This document shows, piece after piece, positions 10,863 to 19,709 of a stretch of 64,000 bases of DNA (within the stretch, counting starts at the first letter, position 1; every line of letters starts with the position of its first letter). The notes beneath the pieces are model-generated. The model searched no databases, had not been told where the DNA came from, and saw only the letters and a program-made list of their open reading frames with translations. The translations under genes and the position numbers were made by a program. Source of the stretch: Undibacterium paludis (GTDB taxonomy: Bacteria; Pseudomonadota; Gammaproteobacteria; Burkholderiales; Burkholderiaceae_D); assembly GCF_022568815.1 (NCBI RefSeq), contig NZ_JAKZHX010000002.1:310001-374000 (forward strand). Reading direction: 5' to 3'.

Positions 10863-12014
10863 TTAAATGACCTGCATTTCTTTTAAACTGACAATTCTGT
10901 CCGCAGTACATCCCCAGTCTTTCAAAATCTCTTCGCTATGCTGACCTGGCGCTGCTGGCGGCATGCTGATTTCTGGGTGAGTCCGGCTAAAGCGTGGCGC
11001 AGGCACAGGTTGCACTATGCCGTCAAGCTGGGTAAAGCTATTACGCGCCTGATTGTGTGGATGTGCAGGTGCTTCCTGCATGTCGAGAACAGGAGCAAAA
11101 CAGATGTCCGTGCCCTCCATCAATTCACACCATTGTTGCCGGGTTCTGGTCTTGAACAGGGTCGTGAATTTTTCTTTCAGTTCTGGCCATTTGCTACTGT
11201 CCATTTGCGCATCAAATGCCGGGTCGGCAATTTCTGCACGCTGCAATAACAAGGCATAGAATTGCGGCTCTATCGCACCTATCGAGATGTATTTACCATC
11301 TGCGCAGACATAACAGTCATAAAAATGCGCACCGCCATCAAGCATATTTGCTGAACGCTGCTCTGTCCAGGCACCGAAAGCACGAAAGCCGTATATCATC
11401 GCCCCCAGCAGGGCAGAACCCTCTACCATCGCGGCATCCACTACCTGACCCTTGCCAGAGCTACGTGCTTCCAGGGCGGCACAGACAACCCCAAAGGCCA
11501 GCATCATTGCGCCACCGCCAAAGTCTCCGACCAGATTCAAGGGAGGGGCTGGCGGACTATCGGCACGCCCCATGGCATGCAACATGCCGCTGAGGGCAAC
11601 ATAATTGATGTCATGCCCTGCCGCCTGCGCCAGAGGGCCATCCTGTCCCCAACCGGTAATTCTGCCAAATACCAGAGCAGGATTTTCCTGCATGCAAACG
11701 TCAGGGCTCAAACCCAGTCTTTCCATCACCCCCGGGCGGAAACCCTCAAGCAAGATATCGGCTTTGCCGACCAGGTCAAGCAAGACCTTCCTTGCCTCGG
11801 GATGCTTCAGGTCCAGTGCCAGTGAGCGTCGCCCTCTAGCCATCACATCAAATTTTGTACCTAGCATGGGAAAGGGGGTTTTATTACCAGGCACCGCTTT
11901 GCGATCTATGCGTATTACCTCTGCTCCCATGTCAGCCAGCATCATGGCAGCAAACGGACATGGCCCCAGGCCCACCATCTCTATGACACGTATTCCTTTT
12001 AATGGTCCAGTCAT
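10863..12014 (-). CDS. CaiB/BaiF CoA-transferase family, alpha-methylacyl-CoA racemase-like
   Basis: A 383-residue member of the CoA-transferase family III fold. The residues used for proton transfer in alpha-methylacyl-CoA racemases are visible: His in AGHDINYVALSG (~residue 120), Asp in VGDFGGG (~residue 150) and Glu in ISIGAIEPQFY. This favours a racemase, which inverts the 2-methyl stereocentre of branched acyl-CoAs, over a plain CoA-transferase. It lies 12 bp downstream of an acyl-CoA dehydrogenase gene, consistent with degradation of branched or isoprenoid acyl chains. The divergent TetR gene is a plausible regulator of the pair. Confidence 0.85.
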   Translation of the reverse strand: MTGPLKGIRVIEMVGLGPCPFAAMMLADMGAEVIRIDRKAVPGNKTPFPMLGTKFDVMARGRRSLALDLKHPEARKVLLDLVGKADILLEGFRPGVMERLGLSPDVCMQENPALVFGRITGWGQDGPLAQAAGHDINYVALSGMLHAMGRADSPPAPPLNLVGDFGGGAMMLAFGVVCAALEARSSGKGQVVDAAMVEGSALLGAMIYGFRAFGAWTEQRSANMLDGGAHFYDCYVCADGKYISIGAIEPQFYALLLQRAEIADPAFDAQMDSSKWPELKEKFTTLFKTRTRQQWCELMEGTDICFAPVLDMQEAPAHPHNQARNSFTQLDGIVQPVPAPRFSRTHPEISMPPAAPGQHSEEILKDWGCTADRIVSLKEMQVI

Positions 12015-12026
12015 CTGTTTCCCTGA

Positions 12027-13169
12027 TCACAAATTTCTTGAAATGATTTCCTTCATGATTTCATTGGCGCCGCCATAAATGCGCTGTACCCGGGCATCGA
12101 CATACATTTGCGCGATCGGGTATTCCATCATGTAGCCGTAACCACCAAATAGCTGCAAGCATTGGTCGATCACCTTGCATTGCAGGTCAGATATCCAATA
12201 CTTGGCCATTGATGCCAGCTCGGTATTCATACGCCCTTCCATCATGTCGACAATACAGCGATCGATGAAGGTGCGCGCTATGGTAGCTTCAGTCTTGATT
12301 TCTGCCAGGACAAAGCGGGTATTCTGCATCTCTATCAGCGCTTGCCCAAAAGCCTTGCGCTCACGGGTATAGTCTATCGTCAGCTGCAAGGCGCGCTCTA
12401 TCGCTGCCACACCGGACACACCAAGAATCGTCCTTTCATAAGGCAGCTCTGTCATCAATTGTGTGAAGCCTTTGCCTTCAACACCGCCAAGCACGCTGGC
12501 GACAGGCACACGCACATCATCAAAAAACAGCTCGCAGGTATCCTGTCCTTTCTGGCCGATTTTTTCCAGTATGCGCCCTACTCTATAGCCTGGCTGTTCC
12601 CTGGTCTCGACCAGGATCAATGACACACCTTTGGCACCGGCTTCCGGGTCGGTCTTGGCCACCACCACGACCAGGTCAGCCATGTAGCCATTGGAGATGA
12701 AAATTTTCGAGCCGTTGATAACGTAATCATCTCCCTCGCGCCTGGCTGTCGTGCGTATGCCTTTCAGGTCAGAACCGGCCCCGGGTTCCGACATGGCAAT
12801 AGCCGCAATCATTTCACCACTGGCCAGCTTGGGCAGGTAGTTCAGTTTTTGCTCTTGCGTCCCCTGGTTCAGTATGTAGTGAGCAACAATGGCATGTACA
12901 TGTATGCCAAAAGCCATGTCGCCGGCATATGTCAACTCCTCAAAAACCACGGACTGATGTGCAAAACTGCCACCTGAACCACCATATTCGTCAGGTATAT
13001 CCGCTAGCAAGATACCCATCTCGCCACCTTTGTGCCAGACATCACGGTCAACGTGCTGTTGATGCTTCCAGCGTTCCTGATGCGGCGCAACTTCTGCATC
13101 GACAAAACGACGGACAGAATCGCGGAAGCCTTCCAATTCTGGTGTCATCCAGCTTGGTTTGATTTGCAT
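12027..13169 (-). CDS. Acyl-CoA dehydrogenase
   Basis: A 380-residue flavoprotein of full family length. Landmarks: AMSEPGAGSDLKGI (FAD/substrate signature, ~126-138), the YTRERKAFG signature, and the C-terminal RIYGGANEIMKEII. The usual catalytic Glu of medium-chain enzymes in that last segment is Gly here. Instead a Glu at ~258 (AAIERAL) sits 13 residues before RKAFG, as in long-chain and isovaleryl-type dehydrogenases. The enzyme therefore looks active but of the LCAD/IVD subtype. ATG at 13169 follows a GGAG ribosome binding site. It is first gene of a two-gene operon with the racemase. Confidence 0.9.
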   Translation of the reverse strand: MQIKPSWMTPELEGFRDSVRRFVDAEVAPHQERWKHQQHVDRDVWHKGGEMGILLADIPDEYGGSGGSFAHQSVVFEELTYAGDMAFGIHVHAIVAHYILNQGTQEQKLNYLPKLASGEMIAAIAMSEPGAGSDLKGIRTTARREGDDYVINGSKIFISNGYMADLVVVVAKTDPEAGAKGVSLILVETREQPGYRVGRILEKIGQKGQDTCELFFDDVRVPVASVLGGVEGKGFTQLMTELPYERTILGVSGVAAIERALQLTIDYTRERKAFGQALIEMQNTRFVLAEIKTEATIARTFIDRCIVDMMEGRMNTELASMAKYWISDLQCKVIDQCLQLFGGYGYMMEYPIAQMYVDARVQRIYGGANEIMKEIISRNL

Positions 13170-13182
13170 ATGGTCTCCATAT
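13168..13182. promoter_or_regulatory. Inverted repeat over the acyl-CoA dehydrogenase start
   Basis: ATATGG-TCT-CCATAT is a perfect 6-bp-arm dyad overlapping the ribosome binding site and start codon of the acyl-CoA dehydrogenase gene, in the region shared with the divergent TetR gene. It could be an operator, but part of the symmetry may simply come from the GGAG site and ATG. Confidence 0.3.
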
Positions 13183-13297
13183 TATTTTTTTAATTTGGTC
13201 AGCCTGTCATCGCCCAGTTTCACACGATTGATGCAGGAAGCATTTAAGGTTACCATCAAGACCAGAAATAGAAACAGGCTTTTTGTCTATTAGAAGA

Positions 13298-13975
13298 ATG
13301 TTACCAATTGCAATGTCAGATGATCATCCTATTCCAGAACAAGAGCAGATACAGCATAGTGTATTGCCAGTGAAAAAACGCGGACGTCCCGTCCTTGATG
13401 AGTCTGAAAGCATACGCCAGGACCTGATCAGCAAGTCAGCGCAGCTTTTTCGCAAACAGGGATATCACAACACGACTGTACGTGATATTGCGGCAGCTGT
13501 TGGCATACAGTCGGGCAGCTGGTTTTATCATTTCAAGACCAAGCAGGAAATATTGGTGGCGGTGATGGAACAGGGCATGCAAAAATCACTACAGCAAATT
13601 GAATCCCTCGCCCTGACTGAAATGTCGGCGCGTGTCGCTTTTCAGCAATTGGTCAAAGTCCATCTGCACACCTTGCTGGCACCCGATCATGATTTCATTG
13701 CAGTCCTGCTGTACGAATGGCGCTCACTCGACAAAGTCTCGCGCACCAGGATCATCGCGTTAAAAGACAGGTATGAAGCGGTATGGGAACAAGCGATCAT
13801 CGCCCTGCATGCATCCGGTGACTGGGCCATGCCAGGCAAACTCGACAAATTGTTGATGTTTGGCACGTTGAACTGGACGGCACAATGGTACAGGCGCGGC
13901 TCTGGCATCAGCATTGATGATCTGGCCGAGCAGGCTGTGCAATTCATCCTGCGCACCCCTATCGCCAAAACCTGA
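13298..13975 (+). CDS. TetR/AcrR family transcriptional regulator
   Basis: A ~225-residue TetR-type repressor. The N-terminal HTH is visible at about residues 45-90 (ISKSAQLFRKQGYHNTTVRD, then IAAAVGIQSGSWFYHFKTK), preceded by a basic KKRGRPV segment; the C-terminal ~130 residues form the ligand-binding helical domain. Transcribed divergently from the acyl-CoA dehydrogenase/racemase operon, which it probably controls in response to an acyl-CoA (inference from context). In-frame starts exist at TTG 13283, ATG 13298 and ATG 13313; none has a strong ribosome binding site, so the exact N terminus is uncertain. A hairpin terminator follows the gene. Confidence 0.88.
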   Translation: MLPIAMSDDHPIPEQEQIQHSVLPVKKRGRPVLDESESIRQDLISKSAQLFRKQGYHNTTVRDIAAAVGIQSGSWFYHFKTKQEILVAVMEQGMQKSLQQIESLALTEMSARVAFQQLVKVHLHTLLAPDHDFIAVLLYEWRSLDKVSRTRIIALKDRYEAVWEQAIIALHASGDWAMPGKLDKLLMFGTLNWTAQWYRRGSGISIDDLAEQAVQFILRTPIAKT

Positions 13976-13992
13976 AATGCACAAACTGGCAT

Positions 13993-14019
13993 AGGCCGGG
14001 CGATATGAACCCGGCCTTT
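13993..14019 (+). terminator. Terminator after the TetR gene
   Basis: AGGCCGGG (13993-14000) and CCCGGCCT (14010-14017) form an 8-bp GC-rich stem with a 9-nt loop, followed by a short TTTC on the plus strand. The T-tract is short, so efficiency is uncertain. Confidence 0.6.
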
Positions 14020-14024
14020 CTGCT

Positions 14025-14366
14025 TCATGCGGATTTGCGACGCGTGAACAAAGCGATCAATCCGACCAGCAAAAGTACCGGGAACAACAAGGGTAGCAAG
14101 GCCAGGGCCAGCGAGCCAAGTACGATGGCGAACACGATACACAACAAAATTGCAACACCGGTCAATACCAGCCCGGTCAGGCCAAGTGCAAAAACAACAG
14201 CCAGAGCCCCTATGCCGCATGCCAGCATGAAACCAAAGAAGCCATCGACACCACTGATCTCCTCACCGTCTATCTGTACGTCCACACCATGGAATGCAGA
14301 CATGGCTATTACCAATAAAATCAACAGGGAAAGAACAAGGATGGCTGTACGTTTGTTGCTTGTCAT
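14025..14366 (-). CDS. Small integral membrane protein of unknown function
   Basis: A 113-residue, very hydrophobic protein: a first transmembrane helix just after MTSNKRT, a short polar loop (VDVQIDGEEISG), then two or three further membrane segments, and a basic end (FTRRKSA). The polar loop between helix 1 and 2 is acidic and probably extracytoplasmic. ATG at 14366 is preferred over an upstream in-frame start at 14420 because it is preceded by AGAGGTGCATC. I do not recognise a named family. It is monocistronic, convergent with the TetR gene. Confidence 0.7.
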   Translation of the reverse strand: MTSNKRTAILVLSLLILLVIAMSAFHGVDVQIDGEEISGVDGFFGFMLACGIGALAVVFALGLTGLVLTGVAILLCIVFAIVLGSLALALLPLLFPVLLLVGLIALFTRRKSA

Positions 14367-14552
14367 GATGCACCTCTGGTTTGGGTCTGGGTTGAGTTTA
14401 TTGAAGTCTGCTAACCTCAATTCGATGTAAGCATCTTAGTAAGATGCCAGCCAGGACGCCATGGACATGCGACAGAATGCAAAAATGACGGGTTAAGCAG
14501 TCAATCTGGCAGAAAATCAGGGAAAACCTGCCCGTACAAACCATAAAAAAGC

Positions 14553-14580
14553 AAAAAGCAGGCGAAATCGCCTGCTTTTT
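14553..14580. terminator. Terminator at the end of the hydroxyproline-type operon
   Basis: AAAAAGCAGGCG (14553-14564) and CGCCTGCTTTTT (14569-14580) form a 12-bp stem with a 4-nt loop. Read on the minus strand it follows the aldehyde dehydrogenase gene and is followed by T-rich sequence; the structure is nearly symmetric and may work in both directions. Confidence 0.9.
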
Positions 14581-14600
14581 GGGGTGATGCCATCAGGCAA

Positions 14601-16031
14601 TCAAATACCGGTATAACTGGTTTTCATCGTGGTAAAGAATTCAACCGCAGCACTACCTTGTTCGCGGGCGCCATAACTCGACGCTTTGGTACCACCGAAC
14701 GGCACATGGTAATCAACACCTGCCGTAGGAAGATTAACCATCACCATGCCAGCCCGTGCATGTCGCTTGAAGTGTGTTGCATGCTTGAGTGATGTAGTAC
14801 AGATACCCGCAGTCAAACCAAATTCTGTATCATTTGCCAGTTGCAATGCATGCTCATAATTGCGCGCTGGTATCACCGAAGCCACTGGGCCAAAGATTTC
14901 TTCCCTTGTATGTTGCATGGCAGGGTCACAATCGACAAACAATGCCGGATTGAGGAAATAACCGTCCGTATCACGAGACAGGCGCTCGCCACCAAATGCC
15001 AGTCTGGCGCCTTCATCCCTGGCAATTTGTATGTAACGCAAATCCTGGTCCAATTGGGACTGATCAACGACCGGCCCTATATCCACATCTGCATGCAAGG
15101 CATGGCCGACTTTGAGGGACTTCAGTTTTGCCGTCATCGCCGAGACAAAAGCAGAATAAATCTGTTCGTCCACGATCAGCCTGGATGAGGCTGTGCAGCG
15201 CTGGCCAGTGGAAAAATAAGACCCCTGTATCGCCGCATTAACGGCAACATCAAGGTCAGCATCAGCGGTGATCACCAGGGGGTTCTTGCCGCCCATTTCC
15301 AATTGCACCTTGGCCCTGCGCGCCGCACAAGCAGCCAACACCCTGGCGCCGGTACCGACAGAACCTGTAAAGCTGATGGCATCGACACGACTGTCCTTGC
15401 TCATGGCTTCACCAACGATGCGGCCAGGGCCAGACAAGAGATTGAATACACCCGCTGGCAAACCGGAACGGCTGATGATTTCCGCCATGGCCCAGGAACA
15501 CCCGGGCACCAGTTCAGCCGGTTTGAGTATGACGGTGTTACCATAAGCCAGGGCTGGTGCCACCTTCCAGGCCGGAATGGCGATGGGGAAGTTCCAGGGA
15601 GCGATAATACCGACCACGCCTACCGGTTCACGCGTGACATCCACATCAATTCCAGGACGGACCGAAGCCAGTTTATCGCCGCGTATACGCAAAGCTTCCT
15701 GCGCAAAAAATTTGAAGATGGCGGCAGCACGTCCGACCTCTCCTATTGCCTCAGGCAGGGTCTTGCCCTCTTCACGCGCCAGCAAATTGCCAAGTTCAGC
15801 TTTACGTTCATTGATTTCCGTACCTATCTTGTCCAGGGCATCAGCACGTTGCTGCACGCCGGAATTGCGCCAGCCTTCTGCCGCTTCACGTGCGGCTGCA
15901 ATTGCCAGTTCAACCTGCTCCTGACCGGCGCTGGCATATTCGTCAATGACATCACTCAAATCCGAAGGACTGCGCGTGGTCGTCACATTCGCACCTTCAT
16001 ACCAGCTACCTTTGATATACAGTTGTTTCAT
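14601..16031 (-). CDS. NAD(P)-dependent aldehyde dehydrogenase, probable 2-oxoglutarate semialdehyde dehydrogenase
   Basis: A 476-residue aldehyde dehydrogenase superfamily enzyme. Catalytic elements are present: PWNFPIAIP (cofactor site), FTGSVGTG, the general base Glu in LEMGGKNPLV and the nucleophile Cys in STGQRCTASSR. The start at 16031 has a GAGGAAGA ribosome binding site and matches the family N terminus; a longer reading frame to 16280 runs through the preceding gene and is not used. It overlaps the upstream oxidoreductase gene by ATGA. Position as last gene of an operon with a DapA-like deaminase suggests it oxidises 2-oxoglutarate semialdehyde to 2-oxoglutarate, the last step of trans-4-hydroxyproline breakdown. 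Confidence 0.85.
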   Translation of the reverse strand: MKQLYIKGSWYEGANVTTTRSPSDLSDVIDEYASAGQEQVELAIAAAREAAEGWRNSGVQQRADALDKIGTEINERKAELGNLLAREEGKTLPEAIGEVGRAAAIFKFFAQEALRIRGDKLASVRPGIDVDVTREPVGVVGIIAPWNFPIAIPAWKVAPALAYGNTVILKPAELVPGCSWAMAEIISRSGLPAGVFNLLSGPGRIVGEAMSKDSRVDAISFTGSVGTGARVLAACAARRAKVQLEMGGKNPLVITADADLDVAVNAAIQGSYFSTGQRCTASSRLIVDEQIYSAFVSAMTAKLKSLKVGHALHADVDIGPVVDQSQLDQDLRYIQIARDEGARLAFGGERLSRDTDGYFLNPALFVDCDPAMQHTREEIFGPVASVIPARNYEHALQLANDTEFGLTAGICTTSLKHATHFKRHARAGMVMVNLPTAGVDYHVPFGGTKASSYGAREQGSAAVEFFTTMKTSYTGI

Positions 16032-17323
16032 CTGATCTCTTCCTCGTAACTCGCTGCACACATGGCAGCAAGGGTTGATGTTTTCGTTGGAAAAACCGGT
16101 TGACGCATGCCCGGAGCATCCCAGGCATATAAAAACTGGCAAGCCGCACCGCAAATACGTCCCTGGCAAGCCCCCATGCCAACCCTGGTCATGAGTTTTG
16201 CTGTACGCCAGTCCGTATGCTCGGCCAGTTGTTTTGCCTTGACATCTTCGCACCGGCACACAAGGGTGTCGGGCTTGCATAAACTACGCAGACCTTCATC
16301 CGGTGCAAAACTGCTGCTGAGCAGGCCGGCAAACTGCCTGGCTTCAGCACGGTGCCACAGGTCATTTTCTTCAACGCTTTGGCCACTGGCAGACAGGCCG
16401 GCAATATGCCCTTCAGTCAAGGCCTTGTCTACCCCGCCTATACCACATGCCTCACCGGCAGCCCATATATTCTGACGGCTGCAAGCCTGCTTGTCGTCAA
16501 TAAGCACTTTACCATCTTTGACGTTACAGCCCAGCAGATTGGCAATTTCCAGATTGGGCAACAAACCAAAACCACAAGCCAGCAAGTCACAATCCAGTTC
16601 GACCTGCTTGTCCTTGTGCAGCAGACTGATGCTGCGCAGGCGATGATCGCCATGCGCCTTGATGACAGTGGCCGCATGACGATAACGGATGCCTTTGAGT
16701 GTCCAGAACAATTGCAGGGCTTGCATCAGTTTGCCCCTGTGCGATCTCATCAGGGCCATAAAAAAACGCACCAGTACCATGCTGCCTTTATTTTCGGCGA
16801 TGCTGATCACTTCGCCGCCAGCTCGCTTGACTGTTTCGGCAACTGCCAGCAGTAAAGGTCCACTGCCGGCAATGACAACCCGCTTGCCTTCCACAGGCAT
16901 GCCGCCCTTGATCAGGGCCTGCAGGCCACCAGCACCTGTCACACCTGGCAAAGTCCATCCTGGGAAAGGTAACAGCAGTTCTCGGGCACCGGTGCAGATG
17001 ATGAGTTTTTCCCATTTGATCTTTTGCGCACCTTCTGTTGTTTCCAGCAGAAATTCATGGCTGTCGCTGGCAGCGACAATGCGCACACCATAGACGATTC
17101 TGACATTGTAATGACTGGCCAGTTGACGCCAGATGTAATGCGCCCTTTGATCACGCCACTGCTTGGGACCGCCACGCCAGATCTGGCCGCCCGACGCCTG
17201 GTTTTCATCAATAATCGTAATACTCTGAGCCCGCGATGCAGCCGCCAGGGCTGCTGCAAGCCCTGCTGGTCCCGCACCAATGATCAGGATCTCGGTTGAA
17301 AAAGGTAACATGGCAGAGATCAT
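16028..17323 (-). CDS. FAD/NAD(P) oxidoreductase with C-terminal [2Fe-2S] domain (HcnB/LhpF-like dehydrogenase subunit)
   Basis: A 431-residue protein with an N-terminal FAD Rossmann motif (LIIGAGPAGLAAALAA), a second nucleotide motif (VVIAGSGPLLLAVAE, ~150), and a C-terminal BFD-like iron-sulfur region with cysteines in LVCRCEDV and MGACQGRICG. This is the architecture of HcnB and of the matching subunit of heterotrimeric D-hydroxyproline or D-amino acid dehydrogenases. ATG at 17323 has a GGAGG site. Both ends overlap neighbours by 4 bp, implying translational coupling. The adjacent deaminase and aldehyde dehydrogenase argue for hydroxyproline catabolism rather than cyanide synthesis. Confidence 0.85.
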   Translation of the reverse strand: MISAMLPFSTEILIIGAGPAGLAAALAAASRAQSITIIDENQASGGQIWRGGPKQWRDQRAHYIWRQLASHYNVRIVYGVRIVAASDSHEFLLETTEGAQKIKWEKLIICTGARELLLPFPGWTLPGVTGAGGLQALIKGGMPVEGKRVVIAGSGPLLLAVAETVKRAGGEVISIAENKGSMVLVRFFMALMRSHRGKLMQALQLFWTLKGIRYRHAATVIKAHGDHRLRSISLLHKDKQVELDCDLLACGFGLLPNLEIANLLGCNVKDGKVLIDDKQACSRQNIWAAGEACGIGGVDKALTEGHIAGLSASGQSVEENDLWHRAEARQFAGLLSSSFAPDEGLRSLCKPDTLVCRCEDVKAKQLAEHTDWRTAKLMTRVGMGACQGRICGAACQFLYAWDAPGMRQPVFPTKTSTLAAMCAASYEEEIR

Positions 17324-17595
17324 GGCGTGCCTCCGGCTGCTTCCGTCTGAATAACCATGCCGGAACGGCAGTATTCCTGGCAAGCCAGTCTGTATGGCTG
17401 TCCATTGATGCGTACCCTGCATTCCTGGCATACGCCCATGCCGCAAACGGCAAAGCGTGTCTGGCCGGACACAGAAAGACGTGTACCCATGCTGTCGTGA
17501 CACATCAAGGCTGCGGCAACGGTCATATCATCACTGGCCTCGAAAGAGTGACCATTGATCCATATCTTGGCGATGCTCGTATCGTGTTCAGGCAT
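17320..17595 (-). CDS. Small [2Fe-2S] ferredoxin-like dehydrogenase subunit (HcnA/LhpE-like)
   Basis: A 91-residue protein with the plant-type ferredoxin signature CGMGVCQECRV (~residues 51-61) and a fourth cysteine at LACQEYC. It corresponds to the gamma/HcnA-type subunit of three-part FAD dehydrogenases, where it helps pass electrons between the two flavin subunits. It sits between the two flavoprotein genes and overlaps both (8 bp upstream, 4 bp downstream), so the three products are very probably made together as one complex. Confidence 0.88.
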   Translation of the reverse strand: MPEHDTSIAKIWINGHSFEASDDMTVAAALMCHDSMGTRLSVSGQTRFAVCGMGVCQECRVRINGQPYRLACQEYCRSGMVIQTEAAGGTP

Positions 17596-18715
17596 ATTTG
17601 AGATTCAGCGAGGGGAATAAACGTTCAGGCAAATAGTGCTGATGATCGATGGCGCAAGGACGTCCGGCAATCTGATCTGCCAGCAAGCTTGCCGTCGCCA
17701 TCGCGGTTGTTACTCCGAGGCCCTCATGGCCGGCTGCCAGCCAGACCCCGGGAATCTCGGGATGTGGTCCTATGATGGGACGACCATCAGGTGATGCCGG
17801 ACGCATGCCTGCCCAGGCGCGTATGATTTGCATCTCTGCCAGGCAAGGCAGCAACTTCATCGCTGACTGCAAGACGGCTCCCAGTGCGTTTGTATCTATA
17901 CTGGTATCAGTTTGCTGATCCTGACGGCACGAGCCTATCAGCCATTGTCCGCTTGCCCTTGGTTGCACATTGGCTGCCACCGCAAGTGCGTCGGCAGTCA
18001 CTGCAGCCTGCCCATAGTCCATGCTGACGATCTGATGGGATAGGCGGCCTGGGTAGCGATCAGTAATCGCCAAGTGCCCTTTGCGACCGAATACGGCTAC
18101 CCCCGGCAATAGTCTGGCAACATCCAGGCCGGCGGCGACAATGATCAGATCAGTATTGAGTTTGCTGCCATCTTCGAACATCAGGCTGGATGTGGTGATG
18201 TCAGTCACTCGTTTTCCAGTGAGCAACTTACCGCCACGCTTTACCAGCAATTGCGCCATGAAATGCGCAATTTGTGGGGGGTACACTACACTGTCACCAA
18301 ATACTCTGACACCCCCTGCCAGGCCGGGCCGTAATGCCGGTTCCAGTTTTTGCACCTGTTGACCACTCAGTGCTTCTGCCTGCCAGTGATGGGTATTCAT
18401 TCTGGCAGCACGATGCTGCGCTTCCAGCAATTGCGCTTCGTTTTCTGCCACCCACAAGGTACCGCACTGGCTGACTTCACCTGTGCCCGGGAACTCCTTG
18501 AAAAAACCATTCCAGAGTCGCAGCGAAAGCAGGCACAGGTCAAGCTCCTGATCGGTTTCGTCAAGTGCTACCAGATGCCCCATTCCTGCTGCTGTCACAC
18601 CACAACCAGGAGAAGCGGCATCAATCAACGTAACCTGATACCCTTCTTCCTGCAATTTCAGGGCGCAAGCCGTTCCAACGATGCCGGCACCGACAACAGC
18701 CAGCCTAGTCTTCAT
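17588..18715 (-). CDS. FAD-dependent DadA/HcnC-like oxidoreductase, probable catalytic subunit of D-hydroxyproline dehydrogenase
   Basis: A 375-residue D-amino-acid-oxidase-fold flavoprotein. It starts with the dinucleotide motif LAVVGAGIVGTACALKL and ends with the usual GHEGLGVTTAMATASLLADQ segment. In three-subunit enzymes of this type, this subunit oxidises the amino or imino acid. With the two genes that follow it forms an alpha-beta-gamma dehydrogenase set. Context (DapA-like deaminase upstream, aldehyde dehydrogenase downstream) points to cis-4-hydroxy-D-proline as substrate, giving 1-pyrroline-4-hydroxy-2-carboxylate. ATG at 18715 was chosen (AGGGA nearby); a GTG at 18739 is possible. 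Confidence 0.82.
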   Translation of the reverse strand: MKTRLAVVGAGIVGTACALKLQEEGYQVTLIDAASPGCGVTAAGMGHLVALDETDQELDLCLLSLRLWNGFFKEFPGTGEVSQCGTLWVAENEAQLLEAQHRAARMNTHHWQAEALSGQQVQKLEPALRPGLAGGVRVFGDSVVYPPQIAHFMAQLLVKRGGKLLTGKRVTDITTSSLMFEDGSKLNTDLIIVAAGLDVARLLPGVAVFGRKGHLAITDRYPGRLSHQIVSMDYGQAAVTADALAVAANVQPRASGQWLIGSCRQDQQTDTSIDTNALGAVLQSAMKLLPCLAEMQIIRAWAGMRPASPDGRPIIGPHPEIPGVWLAAGHEGLGVTTAMATASLLADQIAGRPCAIDHQHYLPERLFPSLNLKYA

Positions 18716-18775
18716 GCTTTGATTCCCTGCGCCGCACACTCTTCACCTGGTTAATCATGATTATCACTTGGGCAA

Positions 18776-19678
18776 TCAGGCTGCCGCAAATGTTGGCAAA
18801 ACAGGACGCACAGCAAGTGCTGCGCTGACAACCTGCTCCACCTTGGTGCGCAAGGCGCCGTCAAGAGGCAGGCGTGGCGCACGCACACGATCATTGGAAT
18901 CAATCACCAGGGCTTCAACCAGTTTGATGTTCTGCACCAGGTAAGTAGACACGTCAAGATCCAGCAAAGGACGGAACCAGCGATAGATATCCAGCGCTTC
19001 AGCATACCGGCCAGCCTTGATCAGGCGATAGATTGCCACGGTCTCATGCGGAAATGCAACGACCAGGCCGGCAACCCAGCCGGTTGCACCTGCGGTCAGC
19101 GCTTCAAAAGCCAGGTTATCGACGCCGGTGAACAGGTCATAGCGGCTACCCAGGCGATTGATGATTTCCGTGGTGCGACGTATATCGTCGGACGATTCCT
19201 TGACGGCGACAAAACGCTTGTCGTCGGCAAGCTCTTCCAGCATGTCTGTCGTAACGTCCACGCGATAGGCGAGACGATTGGAATAAATCATGATTGGCAG
19301 ATCACCTGCGGCAGCAATGCTGCGCAAGGTAGCCACTGTTTCTTTATGATTCGTATGGTAAATCGTGCTTGGCACCACCATCAAACCATCGGCTCCGGCT
19401 TTTGCTGCTTTTTCAGCCAATGCACAAGCGTCACGAGTAGCTGCCTCGGCAACCGTCAGTATGGCTGGCTTATCAGCAGTCACTTCTTTGGTCAGCTTCA
19501 GAACATCGATACGTTCTGCATGCGACAACAACGGGCCTTCACCCAGTGAGCCACAAGCGATCAGGCCATCGCAACCTGCGTTCATCAGGTAACGGAAGCA
19601 ACGCTCCATCTCGTTGAAATCCAGCGTGTCGTCCTGATTAAATTTTGTCGTTACTGCGGGAATTACACCTTGCCACAT
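18776..19678 (-). CDS. DapA/NAL-superfamily lyase, probable 1-pyrroline-4-hydroxy-2-carboxylate deaminase
   Basis: A 300-residue TIM-barrel enzyme of the dihydrodipicolinate synthase family. The carboxylate-binding region (CGSLGEGPLLS, ~residues 42-52), a tyrosine in MIYSNRLAYRVD and the Schiff-base lysine in FVAVKESSDD are visible. In hydroxyproline operons such a protein (LhpC/HypD) deaminates and dehydrates pyrroline-4-hydroxy-2-carboxylate to 2-oxoglutarate semialdehyde. That assignment rests on the neighbours; by sequence alone, other DapA-family reactions are possible. It is first gene of the operon and has a perfect palindrome just upstream of its start. Confidence 0.82.
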   Translation of the reverse strand: MWQGVIPAVTTKFNQDDTLDFNEMERCFRYLMNAGCDGLIACGSLGEGPLLSHAERIDVLKLTKEVTADKPAILTVAEAATRDACALAEKAAKAGADGLMVVPSTIYHTNHKETVATLRSIAAAGDLPIMIYSNRLAYRVDVTTDMLEELADDKRFVAVKESSDDIRRTTEIINRLGSRYDLFTGVDNLAFEALTAGATGWVAGLVVAFPHETVAIYRLIKAGRYAEALDIYRWFRPLLDLDVSTYLVQNIKLVEALVIDSNDRVRAPRLPLDGALRTKVEQVVSAALAVRPVLPTFAAA

Positions 19679-19695
19679 GGTAAGCCTTGCTTTCT

Positions 19696-19709
19696 CCGGT
19701 GATCACCGG
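19696..19709. promoter_or_regulatory. 14-bp palindrome upstream of the deaminase gene
   Basis: CCGGTGATCACCGG is a perfect palindrome 17 bp upstream of the deaminase start codon, overlapping the 5' leader of the operon. The TGATCA core and position suggest a repressor operator. No regulator gene is adjacent, so the protein binding it would be encoded elsewhere. Confidence 0.5.

Noticed and set aside
15303..16049. 248-residue plus-strand open frame opposite the aldehyde dehydrogenase gene
   Set aside because: Antisense shadow of an intact enzyme gene with no ribosome binding site or recognisable domain.
16028..18715. Hydrogen cyanide synthase hcnABC
   Set aside because: Subunit architecture is the same, but gene order differs (C-A-B) and the operon includes a DapA-like deaminase and an aldehyde dehydrogenase, which fit hydroxyproline catabolism.
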